This document shows, one piece after another, positions 34,086-43,053 of a DNA stretch of 43,053 bases (positions within the stretch are counted from its first letter, which is position 1; each line of letters begins with the position of its first letter). The DNA lies in contig JAFOYQ010000140.1 of the NCBI GenBank assembly GCA_017424575.1, positions 1 through 43,053 of the forward strand, in the 5' to 3' direction. Below the pieces are notes generated by a model that saw nothing but the letters and a program-made list of their open reading frames with translations, had not been told where the DNA came from and did not search any database. The translations under genes and the position numbers were made by a program. This DNA comes from Muribaculaceae bacterium (lineage in GTDB: Bacteria > Bacteroidota > Bacteroidia > Bacteroidales > Muribaculaceae).

Positions 34086-34926
34086 AAAAATAATCTCAGT
34101 GTTGGAAAATGCAGGGAGCTCTATTAAGAGCCTCATTAAATTGGCGATTAAATCAAAATCGTCAACAATTTCTACTGTGGCAACGAGTGCTGATTCAATG
34201 ATAATTATGGGGAATGGACCGTCTCTCAATGAAACTATAGCGCAATATGGTAACCTGCTTCGTGAAGTCCCTACATTAGCGGTAAATTTTGCTGCTAATG
34301 CTCCCCAATTTAGAGATTTGTCCCCACGTTATTATCTACTTGCTGATCCTCATTTCTTTGTAAATGTTAGCGATGCGAATGTTGCCAAACTAAAAGATAA
34401 TCTCATGGCTGTGGATTGGCAAATGACTTTATTCCTCCCATTTGAGGCTAGGAAATATGGGTTTGCTATTGAGAATCCCTACATAAAGATTGAATATTTT
34501 AATTTTTTGGCTGTTGAAGGGTATGAATGGCTCGAGAATTGGGCTTATTCATCGGGTAGGGGAATGCCTCGCCCTCGCAATGTGCTTATTCCTTCTATTA
34601 TGGTTGCTATGAAGATGGGCTATGGTAATGTTTATATTACTGGTGCCGATCACTCATGGACAAAGACCTTATCGGTTAATGAAAACAATGAGGTAGTTTC
34701 AATCCAACCACATTTTTATAAAGAAGATGAAAAAGAGGAGCAACGCATCAAAGTTGATTACTTAAAATATCCGTTGCATCAAATCATTCATAGCTTTCAC
34801 GTTGCATTTAAGTCATATCATTCAATTCAGAGATATGCTATGCATAAAGGGGTGAATATATATAACTCTACTCCTGGAAGCTTTATCGATGCTTTCACGC
34901 GACGCAGTTTGTCGGAATGTAAATAA
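34066..34926 (+). CDS. MptE/DUF115-like or GT42-like glycan protein
   Basis: 286 residues. MIIMGNGPSLNETI (about 45-58) is the nucleotide-binding GxGPSL motif shared by DUF115 (MptE-like) proteins and GT42 sialyltransferases. LADPHFFV, a region around RNVLIPSIMVAMKMGYGNVYITGADHSW, and SYHSIQRYAMHKGVNIYNSTPGSFIDAF complete the fold, the last like the C-terminus of GT42 enzymes. Nonulosonic-acid activation genes lie just downstream, so transfer of a CMP-nonulosonate is a reasonable guess, but the family is not fixed. It overlaps the epimerase by 20 bases. Confidence 0.65.
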   Translation: MTKTASKKIISVLENAGSSIKSLIKLAIKSKSSTISTVATSADSMIIMGNGPSLNETIAQYGNLLREVPTLAVNFAANAPQFRDLSPRYYLLADPHFFVNVSDANVAKLKDNLMAVDWQMTLFLPFEARKYGFAIENPYIKIEYFNFLAVEGYEWLENWAYSSGRGMPRPRNVLIPSIMVAMKMGYGNVYITGADHSWTKTLSVNENNEVVSIQPHFYKEDEKEEQRIKVDYLKYPLHQIIHSFHVAFKSYHSIQRYAMHKGVNIYNSTPGSFIDAFTRRSLSECK

Positions 34927-34944
34927 TATTAAGCCGTATAAAAC

Positions 34945-34979
34945 AATAAGACCGCCTTTCACAAGGTGGTCTTATTTTT
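34945..34979 (+). terminator. Terminator after the first glycan operon
   Basis: AATAAGACCGCCTT (34945-34958) pairs with AAGGTGGTCTTATT (34963-34976) with one G-T pair and a TCAC loop, followed by TTT. Confidence 0.85.
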
Positions 34980-35500
34980 GTACTTGGTTGTTATTCAAGT
35001 TAAACAAACCTAACATAAAACACGATTATCAATTTTTTATTACCAATATGGTACTATTTCGTACCCAAACCTAACATTAAATACTAACCCTAAAAATTAT
35101 TATTTTGCAATTAAATCTTAATGTTCATTATAGATTAAATCCGTTTTTTTAGGTCAATGAATTATTTTACACCGGCAAATTTACTTTTTATGGTAGTATC
35201 TATGGTATAAATATAGATAAAATATAGATATATATATTAATTATTAAAATATAAAATATTGAATAATAATATTATAATGCTAATAATATATAACTATGAT
35301 ATAAATAGATATATAGATGAAAATAGAATTGATTTATTGTAAATCAATGGGGTATAATCGCTTGTAATGCGTGCAAAAAGTATGCAATCCAAAGTTTTTT
35401 CAAAATAGACTCTTCTTTTTTTTATAATGGCGAAGCATTTATGTAGGATAATTGTTGTATATTTGTAAAATATATAGATAATTACGACCTTGCGTGGGTT
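34980..35500. other. AT-rich non-coding spacer in the glycan locus
   Basis: No gene is supported. It contains a 12-bp direct repeat CAAACCTAACAT (35005-35016 and 35066-35077), a small palindrome GTAC(TATTTC)GTAC (35051-35064), and a stretch 35221-35340 with only 12 G or C in 120 bases and repeated ATATAGAT words. A putative -7 box TATATTTG (35458-35465) for the neuC operon closes it. It probably holds regulatory or bent DNA. Confidence 0.5.
35458..35465 (+). promoter_or_regulatory. Putative -7 element of the neuC operon
   Basis: TATATTTG, 60 bases before the chosen neuC start; no TTG at the -33 distance. Confidence 0.4.
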
Positions 35501-35524
35501 GTGTTTATTTGTTTTATGGTGTAT

Positions 35525-36682
35525 ATGAAACGAAAAGTATGCATAGTGACAGGCACTCGTGCTGAGTGGGGATTGTTGAGTAGTATCGCTCAGCAACTAA
35601 AGTTGCGCCAGGATGTAGAGTTGCAAATTATTGCGACCAATATGCATCTTGATGCTCGCTATGGTCATACAATTGATGATATTTTTGCCATGGGATTTGA
35701 GGTAAATGCTCAAGTTCCAATGATGGTTGATGATGATTCGTGTGTATCAACTGCTAAAGCAATGGCAAAATGTGCAGAGGGAATGGCTGATGCTTTTGCT
35801 CTACTTGCTCCCGACTTAATCGTTATTCTTGGCGATAGATATGAAATGCTGTCAGTCGCGAGTGTGGCAACCGTGATGCGTATTCCTATCATACATCTTC
35901 ATGGTGGAGAAATCTCTGAAGGTGCTATTGACGATAGTATTCGTCATGCTATTACTAAACTATCATCGCTACATTTGACCGCTACAGAAGAGTATAGAAA
36001 TAGAGTAATTCAGATGGGAGAGCATCCCGAAACGGTAATTAACACTGGAGCAATAGGGGTGTACAATATTGCGAATATTACCCCGATGGATCTTGCTGAG
36101 CTAAATGCTTCGCTCGATTTTGAAATTACTCCTGGCACATTGCTTGTGACCTATCATCCCGCTACTCTCGACGATGAAGATGTTGCAACGCGCTGTAAGG
36201 CTTTGTTGGAAGCTCTTGACGAATTCACCAATAAGGTTATTATAACATACCCCAATAATGATGCGCAAGGTCGTGTGATTATAGATTTGATTGAAGAGTA
36301 TGCGTCTAATAATCAAGGGCGAGTAATGGTTAAGCCATCGTTGGGACTATTGCGATATATCTCAGCATTGCACTATGTTGACGTTGTTGTTGGAAATTCT
36401 TCAAGTGGCATTATAGAGGTGCCATCTATGGGGATTCCAACTGTTAATATTGGCATGCGTCAGCAAGGTCGCATGGCAAGCGAATCGGTAATACATTGTG
36501 CCGACGATAAAGAGAGTATTGTTGAGGCAATAAGATACGCATTAAGTGATGCTGGTAGAGAGAAAGCAAAATATGCTCAGAATCCCTATTGCAAAGAAAA
36601 TACATTGCAACTTATTGTTGAGGCAATTGCAACTACTCCTCTCGAAGATTTGCGTAGAAAAACTTTTTATGACTTGAAATGA
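35525..36682 (+). CDS. neuC: UDP-GlcNAc 2-epimerase (hydrolysing), NeuC/LegG type
   Basis: 385 residues from ATG 35525, where VCIVTGTRAEWGLL, the standard N-terminus of hydrolysing UDP-sugar 2-epimerases, begins; GTG 35501 would add eight odd residues. Further signatures are LILGDRYEM-type VILGDRYEMLSVA, HLHGGEISEGAIDDSIRHAITKLSSLH, VTYHPATLDDED and VVGNSSSGIIEVPSMGIPTVNIG. NeuC yields ManNAc from UDP-GlcNAc for sialic acid; the LegG branch acts on a diacetylated sugar for legionaminic acid. Context cannot decide between them. It overlaps the next gene by 4 bases. Confidence 0.9.
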   Translation: MKRKVCIVTGTRAEWGLLSSIAQQLKLRQDVELQIIATNMHLDARYGHTIDDIFAMGFEVNAQVPMMVDDDSCVSTAKAMAKCAEGMADAFALLAPDLIVILGDRYEMLSVASVATVMRIPIIHLHGGEISEGAIDDSIRHAITKLSSLHLTATEEYRNRVIQMGEHPETVINTGAIGVYNIANITPMDLAELNASLDFEITPGTLLVTYHPATLDDEDVATRCKALLEALDEFTNKVIITYPNNDAQGRVIIDLIEEYASNNQGRVMVKPSLGLLRYISALHYVDVVVGNSSSGIIEVPSMGIPTVNIGMRQQGRMASESVIHCADDKESIVEAIRYALSDAGREKAKYAQNPYCKENTLQLIVEAIATTPLEDLRRKTFYDLK

Positions 36683-37386
36683 AAGATAACTCGCTATATA
36701 TAATTCCAGCTCGTGGTGGGAGTAAAGGCATTCCTCGCAAGAATATTAAATTGCTTGGAGGTATTCCTCTTATTCACTATTCAATTGCCGTAGCACGACA
36801 ATTGGCCGATGATGCACACATCATTGTGTCGACCGACGATGCAGAAATTGCAGAGGTTGCACGCCAAACTGGTTTGCCTGTTGAATACATGCGTCCCGAA
36901 CATTTGGCAACCGACACTGCTGGTTCGCGTGAAGTAATTATTGATGCGATGGACTATGCCGATGCTCATGGCATAAAATATGACAAAGTAGTGCTTTTGC
37001 AGCCAACATCGCCATTGAGAACGGTTGAAGATGTTGAGGCATGCCTATCTCTATATAGTCCCGATATTGATATGGTAGTAAGCGTTGTAGAAGCCTCTGC
37101 TAATCCCTATTACAACTGTTTTGAAGGGAATCCCAAAACTGGCTATCTGCAAGTGTGTAAGGGGGATGGGCAATATACTCGTCGCCAAGATGCCCCACAA
37201 GTGTGGGAATATAATGGCGCAGTTTATGTGATTAATCCAAAGTCATTGCGTGATATGCCTATGGGACAATTTTCACGCAAAGTACCTTGCGAAATGCCTC
37301 GCTTGCGTAGTGTTGACCTTGATACTCCTATGGATTGGGCTATTGCTGAGGTGGTGATGGCTGAGTTAACAAATAAGAAAAAGTAA
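36679..37386 (+). CDS. Acylneuraminate cytidylyltransferase family (NeuA/LegF-like)
   Basis: 235-residue CMP-sugar synthetase. IPARGGSKGIPRKNIKLLGG (residues 8-27) is the CTP-binding signature. VSTDDAEIAEVA, LLQPTSPLRTVEDVEACL, RRQDAPQVWEYNGAVYVIN and VDLDTPMDWAIAE follow in family order. It activates a nonulosonic acid (sialic, legionaminic or similar) as CMP-sugar for transfer to surface glycans. It is translationally coupled to neuC. Without a synthase in this window the exact sugar is unknown. Confidence 0.92.
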   Translation: MKDNSLYIIPARGGSKGIPRKNIKLLGGIPLIHYSIAVARQLADDAHIIVSTDDAEIAEVARQTGLPVEYMRPEHLATDTAGSREVIIDAMDYADAHGIKYDKVVLLQPTSPLRTVEDVEACLSLYSPDIDMVVSVVEASANPYYNCFEGNPKTGYLQVCKGDGQYTRRQDAPQVWEYNGAVYVINPKSLRDMPMGQFSRKVPCEMPRLRSVDLDTPMDWAIAEVVMAELTNKKK

Positions 37387-37391
37387 TATCT

Positions 37392-38444
37392 ATGGATATG
37401 AATCAGTATATAATTAACGAAAAATCAACATTGCTTGATGCTCTTAATCGGCTCAATCAATTGTCGGGCAAGCAGATGGTGTTGCTATGTGTTGACTCTA
37501 ATGGGGTTATGACTGGCACGCTCACTGATGGTGATGTGCGTCGTGCATTGCTTGCTGGAGTATCCCTTTCAGCTGCTGTAGAAGATGCGATGCATCGCGA
37601 ATTTAAGGCAATTAAAACCGACGATGTTGATGTAAAAATGATGCGCCGTTGCCGATTGAATGGTGTGGGAATTTTGCCTCATCTCAATGCCGATGGTACA
37701 ATCAAAACAATATACGACCTCACTGTTACTAAAGCAGTACTTCCGCTTAGTGCAATATTGATGGCTGGTGGCAAAGGGGAGCGACTTCGACCATTGACAC
37801 TCGATACTCCTAAACCATTATTAAAAATTGGGGGTAAAGCAATTATCGACTACAATGTTGAAGCATTAGCATCGGTTGGGGTTACCGATATTACTGTTAC
37901 CACTCGATATCTTGCCGATCAAATTCATGCCCATTTTAGCACTCCTGTGGCTGGCGTGAATGTGAAATGCGTTACTGAGACATTGCCATTAGGCACTATT
38001 GGTGCAGCGTCATTGGTTGAGCGCAAAAAAGGTGGAAACACCCTTGTAATGAATTCTGACTTGTTGACAACAATCTCTTTTGAAGAGATGTATATGCGTC
38101 ACATAGAGGAACAAGCCGATGTGACAATCGCCGCAATTCCTTATGTAGTGTCGGTGCCATACGCCATATTGACAACCGACGGCGCAACAGTAAAAGGTAT
38201 TGAAGAAAAACCCTCTTACTCTTATTATGCTAATGCCGGCATCTATATCTTCTCCAACGAATTGCTCGACACGGTGCCCTGTGATAGTCGCACTGATGCA
38301 ACCGATTTAATAGAGCAGGCTATTAATAAGGGATTGAAGGTTACTTATTATCCAATTAATGGCACATGGATTGACGTGGGCTCGCCAAACGACTTCAAAC
38401 AAGCCCAAGATCTTATGCGCCACCATAATGATTTAATTAAATAA
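37392..38444 (+). CDS. CBS-domain nucleotidyltransferase (PtmE-like)
   Basis: 350 residues: two CBS motifs (about 1-115), then a sugar-phosphate nucleotidyltransferase with [29 protein letters not shown] (GGxGxRLxPLT and PKPL motifs) and [12 protein letters not shown]. This arrangement is that of PtmE-type enzymes from legionaminic-acid clusters, which make GDP-glucosamine for that pathway. Coupling with NeuC/LegG- and LegF-type genes fits a legionaminic route better than plain sialic acid. The start at 37392 is five bases after the previous stop. Confidence 0.85.
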   Translation: MDMNQYIINEKSTLLDALNRLNQLSGKQMVLLCVDSNGVMTGTLTDGDVRRALLAGVSLSAAVEDAMHREFKAIKTDDVDVKMMRRCRLNGVGILPHLNADGTIKTIYDLTVTKAVLPLSAILMAGGKGERLRPLTLDTPKPLLKIGGKAIIDYNVEALASVGVTDITVTTRYLADQIHAHFSTPVAGVNVKCVTETLPLGTIGAASLVERKKGGNTLVMNSDLLTTISFEEMYMRHIEEQADVTIAAIPYVVSVPYAILTTDGATVKGIEEKPSYSYYANAGIYIFSNELLDTVPCDSRTDATDLIEQAINKGLKVTYYPINGTWIDVGSPNDFKQAQDLMRHHNDLIK

Positions 38445-38463
38445 CGAAAAACATCTATTTACT

Positions 38464-39657
38464 ATGGCAGATTCAAATTTTATTGACTACGTTAAGATTT
38501 TATGTCGTTCGGGAAAAGGTGGAGCCGGCTCTCGACACTTTTATCGTGCAAAATATGTACCCAAAGGTGGTCCTGATGGGGGTGATGGTGGTCGTGGTGG
38601 TCACATTATTCTCAAAGGGAATAAAAATATGTGGACACTCTTACCATTGCGCTACCGCCGCCACATTTTTGCTGGCAACGGACAAAGTGGTTCGGGAGGT
38701 AGAAGTTTTGGTAAAGATGGCGAAGATATTACTATCGAAGTACCATGCGGAACAGTTGTTTTTGATGCCGAAACTGGAGAATATCTATGCGAAGTAACTG
38801 AGCATGATGAAGAAATCAACTTGTTGCGTGGGGGTAAAGGTGGTCTTGGTAACTGGCACTTTAAGAGTGCTACCAATCGCACTCCTCGATATGCTCAACC
38901 AGGCGAACCAGCAATCGAGAAATCGGTAATTCTCGAACTTAAATTGCTCGGTGATGTAGGTTTAGTAGGTTTTCCTAATGCAGGTAAATCAACATTATTG
39001 TCGTCATTATCAGCGGCCCGCCCTAAAATTGCCGATTATCCATTTACCACAATGGAACCACAACTTGGCATCGTGTCATATCGCGATAATCGTTCGTTTG
39101 TTATGGCCGATATCCCTGGTATCATAGAAGGCGCAAGCGAAGGTAAAGGTCTTGGTTTGCGATTCCTTCGTCATATCGAGCGCAACGCCGTATTGTTATT
39201 TATGGTGCCAGCCGATGCCGAAGATATCAAGCGCGAGTATGAAATCCTTCTCGATGAGTTGATTAAATTCAACCCCGAGTTGGAGGATAAACATCGTGTG
39301 CTTGCTATATCAAAAAGCGATATGCTTGATGAAGAACTCATGGCTGAAATGGCAAAAGAACTCCCCGAAGGTATTCCTTATGTATTCTTATCGTCGGTTA
39401 CAGGTCAAGGAGTAACAGAGTTAAAAGACCTTTTGTGGGACGCAATTACCGATGAAAGTAACCGCATTGAACCGACAACAATCACTCACCGTCCTCTCGA
39501 TGGTCATCATCGTGTGCGTGAAGAAGATGAGTTTATCTTTGAAAACGAGCCAATGGAAATCGATGAAGAAGATGAAGAATTCTTCTACGAAGGTGATGAT
39601 TGGGGCGAAGATATTGAATACGACTGGGTGGAATACGAAGAAGATGACACCAAATAG
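38464..39657 (+). CDS. obg: GTPase Obg/CgtA
   Basis: 397 residues: glycine-rich Obg fold (about 1-160; [34 protein letters not shown]), then the G domain with P-loop [40 protein letters not shown] and SKSD. It has a long acidic C-terminal tail ([29 protein letters not shown]) common in Bacteroidota Obg. It acts in large-subunit ribosome assembly and stress response. It follows the glycan genes by 19 bases and overlaps pgeF by 14 bases. Confidence 0.97.
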   Translation: MADSNFIDYVKILCRSGKGGAGSRHFYRAKYVPKGGPDGGDGGRGGHIILKGNKNMWTLLPLRYRRHIFAGNGQSGSGGRSFGKDGEDITIEVPCGTVVFDAETGEYLCEVTEHDEEINLLRGGKGGLGNWHFKSATNRTPRYAQPGEPAIEKSVILELKLLGDVGLVGFPNAGKSTLLSSLSAARPKIADYPFTTMEPQLGIVSYRDNRSFVMADIPGIIEGASEGKGLGLRFLRHIERNAVLLFMVPADAEDIKREYEILLDELIKFNPELEDKHRVLAISKSDMLDEELMAEMAKELPEGIPYVFLSSVTGQGVTELKDLLWDAITDESNRIEPTTITHRPLDGHHRVREEDEFIFENEPMEIDEEDEEFFYEGDDWGEDIEYDWVEYEEDDTK

Positions 39658-40420
39658 TGATATATCTTATATCAATCTTTTAGCACTCCCCGGCATTGTG
39701 TCAATGAGCACATGCCGGGGGTGTGTTGTTGATAGCGACAATTATAGTGGTTTTAATGCATGCCATTATACTGGCGATGATATGGCACATGTTGCTGCCT
39801 GCCGTGAGCAGTTGTGCAACATGCTCCAAATACCTCTTGAAAATTTGATAATACCACGTCAAACCCATTCGCTCAATGTCGCAGTGATTGATGCCGTCCC
39901 ATTTGATGTGAATAAGTTGGAAAATATTGACGCACTCGTAACCACATTGCCCAATGTAGCACTTGCTATAAATACTGCTGATTGTGTTCCCATTGTAATG
40001 GTTGATGAGGAGGCAGGTGTTATTTCCGTTACACATTCGGGTTGGAAAGGAACAGTAGGCAAAATTGCATCGGCAACAATAGCTAAAATGGTGGAGTGTG
40101 GTGCTAATCCATTGCACATAAAAGTAGCAATGGGTCCCTGTATATGTGGCGATTGTTTTGAAGTGGGCGATGAAGTGGTGGAACAATTTGTAGTTCATGG
40201 ATTTAATACACCACAGATAATACTGAGAACGTATGGTGCAAAAAGTCATATCGATCTCCCACAAGCGTGCCGTAAATCATTAATCGAAGCAGGCGTGCCC
40301 GATTCAAATATTTCCTTACCTACACACTGCTCGCGATGCAACCCCACACAATTCTTCTCAGCCCGCCGACTCGGCATCAACTCTGGCCGCACACTCACAG
40401 TGGTAATGTTGAAAGGATAA
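39644..40420 (+). CDS. pgeF: Peptidoglycan editing factor PgeF (YfiH, multicopper-oxidase-like fold)
   Basis: 258 residues from the ATG at 39644, where family similarity begins; earlier in-frame codons are an out-of-frame reading of obg. Signature residues are [16 protein letters not shown] (Cys), [13 protein letters not shown] (His) and [15 protein letters not shown], with a C-terminal [14 protein letters not shown]. PgeF-type enzymes remove mis-incorporated residues from peptidoglycan precursors and belong to the YfiH/DUF152 fold with a purine-nucleosidase-like site. Overlap with obg indicates coupled translation. Confidence 0.92.
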   Translation: MTPNSDISYINLLALPGIVSMSTCRGCVVDSDNYSGFNACHYTGDDMAHVAACREQLCNMLQIPLENLIIPRQTHSLNVAVIDAVPFDVNKLENIDALVTTLPNVALAINTADCVPIVMVDEEAGVISVTHSGWKGTVGKIASATIAKMVECGANPLHIKVAMGPCICGDCFEVGDEVVEQFVVHGFNTPQIILRTYGAKSHIDLPQACRKSLIEAGVPDSNISLPTHCSRCNPTQFFSARRLGINSGRTLTVVMLKG

Positions 40421-40450
40421 TAAAATAAGTAGAGAATATCATAGGTTAAC

Positions 40451-40485
40451 AATAAAGGGACATGGCTCTACCGTGTCCCTTTATT
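40451..40485. terminator. Bidirectional terminator
   Basis: 15-bp stem with one G-T pair, AATAAAGGGACATGG (40451-40465) and CCGTGTCCCTTTATT (40471-40485), with a CTCTA loop, between convergent pgeF and the hydrolase. Confidence 0.8.
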
Positions 40486-40499
40486 AATTGAATATCTCC

Positions 40500-41492
40500 T
40501 TATTTCTTTGATTTCTTTTTTGATGACTTTTTAGTTTTCTTCTTTGAAGACTTTTTCTTGTTTTTAGCCGATTTTCCTTTTGACGATGAGCGATGTTTGA
40601 ATCCTTTATAAGCACTCTTAGTATCGGCTTGAGTAATGGAAACACTCTTGTCCACAGCACGATTGTTGAGGGTGTGCTTAAAGAGCCATTCGTAGGTTGA
40701 ATTTAAGTAGAATAAGCGTGCTAATGCTCCGTGATTTACTCCCGCCCATTCATCGTAGCGTAGGAGTGGAGTTTCTCCTGCCGACTTCATCAAATTCTTT
40801 ACTTTGCGAGATTCATTTACCGATACTGCACGGTCGGCTGTGCCATGGATTATCCACAATGGCACTTGATTTAGTCCACTTAAATCCTTTGCCGAGCCAC
40901 CTCCACACAATGCCATAGCCGCAGCAATGCGATCGGGGTAGGCTGCTGTCAAATCGATAGTGCCATAACCACCAAGACTCATTCCAAGTACATAGATGCG
41001 ATTAGTGTCAACAGCATATCGTTCAGTAACCCAATCAACGATGCTCATAATCTTATCGGGATTCCAGAATGTGCCAGGATTTTGTGGCGCAATGATGTAT
41101 GCATCAATCTTTCTACCACCTTGTACGGCATCAATTGTGCCGTAGCGTAACACTTTATTGAGGTCGTTACCACAAAGGCTACGCCCGTGAAGGAATATTA
41201 CAAGAGGTTTGAGGTTTGATACGCTATCTACATTTGCAGTGGAGTCGGTTGCAACAATATTTTCATTCATCATCTCGCGAGCAATGATTTCCTCGGCAGA
41301 GAGTGAATCGGAGGTTGCTGTGGTTGTATCTATAACTTCGGGATTTACGTGGGATTTAGTCTTGAAATCGGGCTCAAAAAACCAGAAGTTATAACTATCT
41401 TTTACCTTACCTCTCATTGCTGTGAGTTTTGCGTCAACACTTATTGTTGAGCACAAAATAGCTACGATAATAAGTAATATATATTTTCTCAT
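40500..41492 (-). CDS. Secreted alpha/beta hydrolase with Lys/Ser-rich tail
   Basis: 330 residues: signal peptide (1-21), an acidic Ser/Thr linker (about 52-92), then a dienelactone hydrolase/PHB-depolymerase-like domain (about 93-265). LVIFLHGRSLCGNDLN is the oxyanion region, YVLGMSLGGYG carries the nucleophile serine, IIHGTADRAVS the aspartate and VNHGALARL the histidine. The last ~35 residues are almost only Lys and Ser, an unusual end for an exported enzyme. The substrate is unknown. It lies 11 bases after the propeller lipoprotein, so they probably form an operon. Confidence 0.8.
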   Translation of the reverse strand: MRKYILLIIVAILCSTISVDAKLTAMRGKVKDSYNFWFFEPDFKTKSHVNPEVIDTTTATSDSLSAEEIIAREMMNENIVATDSTANVDSVSNLKPLVIFLHGRSLCGNDLNKVLRYGTIDAVQGGRKIDAYIIAPQNPGTFWNPDKIMSIVDWVTERYAVDTNRIYVLGMSLGGYGTIDLTAAYPDRIAAAMALCGGGSAKDLSGLNQVPLWIIHGTADRAVSVNESRKVKNLMKSAGETPLLRYDEWAGVNHGALARLFYLNSTYEWLFKHTLNNRAVDKSVSITQADTKSAYKGFKHRSSSKGKSAKNKKKSSKKKTKKSSKKKSKK

Positions 41493-41503
41493 CTTGCTAA
41501 CTA

Positions 41504-43053
41504 TTATTCAATTGACATTTTATAGATTTTTGTGCCACGAGAGCCGCACACCACTTTGTTTCCAATGATGATTGGTGATGATTCGAAGTTGCTACCTATA
41601 TGCGCTGTATAGAGCATTTCGCCAGTTTTGCCACGAAATAGATACACATTGCCCCAAGTATCGCCAGTGAAGATAAACATTTCATTCTTTTCGTTGTAAA
41701 GAGCGATAGGAGAGGTCCATGAATAACATTTTAATGGTTGGCGATAAATAGTGTTACCAGTTTTGCAATCAAAGGCAACAAATTCACCATTTCTTCCCGA
41801 TTTGTGCAAACAGAAATTAGAGAAAATCATACCTTCGCAGTCGCCATGACCAACAAGTGGAGTAGAGAACATACCACCCTCAATTTTCTTTTCACCTCCT
41901 ATGCAGCGACCATCGATTTGAGTGCTCCACACCTCTTCGCCATTAAGGCCATTGAGTTTGGTAAACCATGAAAAGCCCTCGCCACCTTGTGAGTCAATCT
42001 CACAGCCAGTATATACCATTGGAATGCCGTTCTCTTCAACTACAACTATTGTTGCATCGGTGTCGTCGTGATTGCGATATACCCACACTGGTTGCATGCT
42101 GTTGAGGTTGATGCATATTACAAACCCTTCATTGTCGGCTACATAGCCATAGTTGCGGTGCACTGCTATTGACGATTCGATACCACCGCCACCCACGCCA
42201 TTGCGATAGCGAAGAGTTGAGTGTAATTCTACATTATCGCCATTGCAATAAAGTTTGTACACTGTTCCATTTTCTCCAGGACGGAATACAAATTGTCCTA
42301 TTGCGATAGGCGATGAGTCATAGGCACCCCATGCACGCCAAGCATTTCGGTCCTCTTTGAAGAATGATACCTCTTTGTGGTTGTAAAGATTGAACACCAA
42401 TGCCCCAAATGGTTTTGAATCGGGAATGCCTTGTCCCACAAAGATATTCCCATTCATCGATGGGTGTATTGATGCAGTGCCCTTAATAGGGTTGTGAACG
42501 AGATATGGTTTGCGCGAAGCCTTTCCTGTTTCAAAATTTATAAAAAACACCTGTCCTGCAAGCGAACTGATGATGATTTCTTTGTTGTCAAAATCGGCAG
42601 TAATAAAATCTTTTGCTTCTTTCTTAATGCGTGCTGCTTGTTCGTCGGTCCAGTTAACATAAAGTGGTTGCCCAGTCCAGCCAGAGCCTCCTCCCCAACG
42701 TGATGTAACTCCCGAACCAGTATTAAATTCCCAATCAACTGTTACTACAGATGGTGTGCCGGTAATCTTTCCAGCAAAAGGAGTTTCGCGAGTGGGAGCT
42801 CCACGAAAAGTGAGAATACCATCGATAGAGTCATACTGATTGTCAAAGTTTTCAAGCATTCCAGGCACTTCGCTGAGGAATGTGTCAACTTTTATGGTTT
42901 TGAGTTTTTTTACCGACTCGAATACTGTGTCGGGGTGATGGGGAGTAACAACCTCTACGACAGAGTCTATAGCGGTAGAATCACTTGCTTCATTTTCTTT
43001 GGAGTTGTTGCTTGAACCACATGATACTATGGTTGCATAAATAAAAATAGCAA
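41504..43053 (-). CDS. PQQ-like beta-propeller lipoprotein, 5' end outside the window
   Basis: About 515 residues are visible; the frame is open to the right edge, so the ATG is missing. The visible start IAIFIYATIVSCGSSNN is a lipoprotein signal peptide with lipobox VSCG, so only a few residues are lost; a GTG at 42868 is internal. The rest is a PQQ_2/BamB-like propeller: repeated blades such as VVTVDWEFNTGS, GNIFVGQGIPD, GYVADNEGFVICINLNSMQPVWVYR, MVYTGCEIDSQGGEG and AHIGSNFESSPIIIGNKVVCGS. The function is unknown; such lipoproteins often bind surface or periplasmic partners. The co-directional hydrolase follows closely. Confidence 0.8.
   Translation of the reverse strand, partial: AIFIYATIVSCGSSNNSKENEASDSTAIDSVVEVVTPHHPDTVFESVKKLKTIKVDTFLSEVPGMLENFDNQYDSIDGILTFRGAPTRETPFAGKITGTPSVVTVDWEFNTGSGVTSRWGGGSGWTGQPLYVNWTDEQAARIKKEAKDFITADFDNKEIIISSLAGQVFFINFETGKASRKPYLVHNPIKGTASIHPSMNGNIFVGQGIPDSKPFGALVFNLYNHKEVSFFKEDRNAWRAWGAYDSSPIAIGQFVFRPGENGTVYKLYCNGDNVELHSTLRYRNGVGGGGIESSIAVHRNYGYVADNEGFVICINLNSMQPVWVYRNHDDTDATIVVVEENGIPMVYTGCEIDSQGGEGFSWFTKLNGLNGEEVWSTQIDGRCIGGEKKIEGGMFSTPLVGHGDCEGMIFSNFCLHKSGRNGEFVAFDCKTGNTIYRQPLKCYSWTSPIALYNEKNEMFIFTGDTWGNVYLFRGKTGEMLYTAHIGSNFESSPIIIGNKVVCGSRGTKIYKMSIE

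Noticed and set aside
35294..35596. A 100-codon minus-strand open frame
   Set aside because: It runs through the AT-rich spacer and the neuC start antisense and has low-complexity composition.
39452..39643. Longer start for pgeF
   Set aside because: These codons are an out-of-frame reading of the obg 3' end; PgeF similarity begins at 39644.
42866..42868. GTG start for the PQQ-propeller protein
   Set aside because: The frame stays open upstream and encodes a lipoprotein signal peptide running to the window edge.

Overview
The window looks like chromosomal DNA of a gut-type Bacteroidales bacterium (Bacteroidota). Supporting this are TAnnTTTG (-7) promoter elements, a T9SS sorting domain, a DcaP-like porin, DUF3098, DUF2148, DUF4465 and DUF6377 proteins, a glycine-lipid acyltransferase pair, a BtuB/BtuG-type vitamin B12 uptake operon and a succinate CoA-transferase. 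Base composition is about 40% G+C and codon use is uniform, except for the first ~330 bases. No tRNA, rRNA, CRISPR array or recognisable transposase was seen.

Layout. 1-332: end of a VanZ-like gene with foreign codon use, abutting a DcaP-like porin that lacks its signal peptide (probable assembly or recombination junction). 1597-3378: secreted endonuclease I. 3466-9864 (minus): one long run, ftsX-DUF3098-uppP-truB-queA-DUF2148-yigZ-esterase, driven by a good promoter at 9881-9911. 9983-12794 (plus): a small His-rich exported protein and a His-rich TonB receptor, probably a metal or metal-complex uptake pair. 13037-14795: two paralogous small outer-membrane barrels, each preceded by a poly-C tract, flanking a solitary HigA-type antitoxin. 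14852-17461 (minus): MFS exporter and miaB. 17572-19454 (plus): small membrane protein and CoA-transferase. 19522-19753: an intergenic inverted-repeat element built of nested hairpins. 19807-21444 (minus): Crp/Fnr regulator and a BASS-type transporter.

21531-29051 is a vitamin B12 locus: a cobalamin riboswitch and attenuator-like hairpin lead into btuB, a surface lipoprotein and btuG. A DUF6377 regulator and a candidate small structured RNA follow. A DUF4465 lipoprotein on the minus strand has its own, nearly identical cobalamin riboswitch. 29134-30932 (minus) holds the glycine-lipid acyltransferases (glsA, glsB).

31000-38444 is a surface-glycan region: polytopic membrane protein, GT2 glycosyltransferase, an epimerase that appears to start at ATT, an MptE/GT42-like protein, a very AT-rich spacer, then three nonulosonic-acid activation genes (NeuC-type epimerase, CMP-sugar synthetase, CBS-nucleotidyltransferase). 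38464-40420: obg and pgeF. 40500-43053 (minus): a secreted alpha/beta hydrolase and a PQQ-propeller lipoprotein cut by the window edge.

The points most worth a second look are the twin B12 riboswitches with the attenuator running into a TTG start, the hairpin-mosaic repeat, the C-tract-linked barrel duplication, the ATT start, and three genes whose ATG lies exactly four bases after a TAnnTTTG box (possible leaderless mRNAs).
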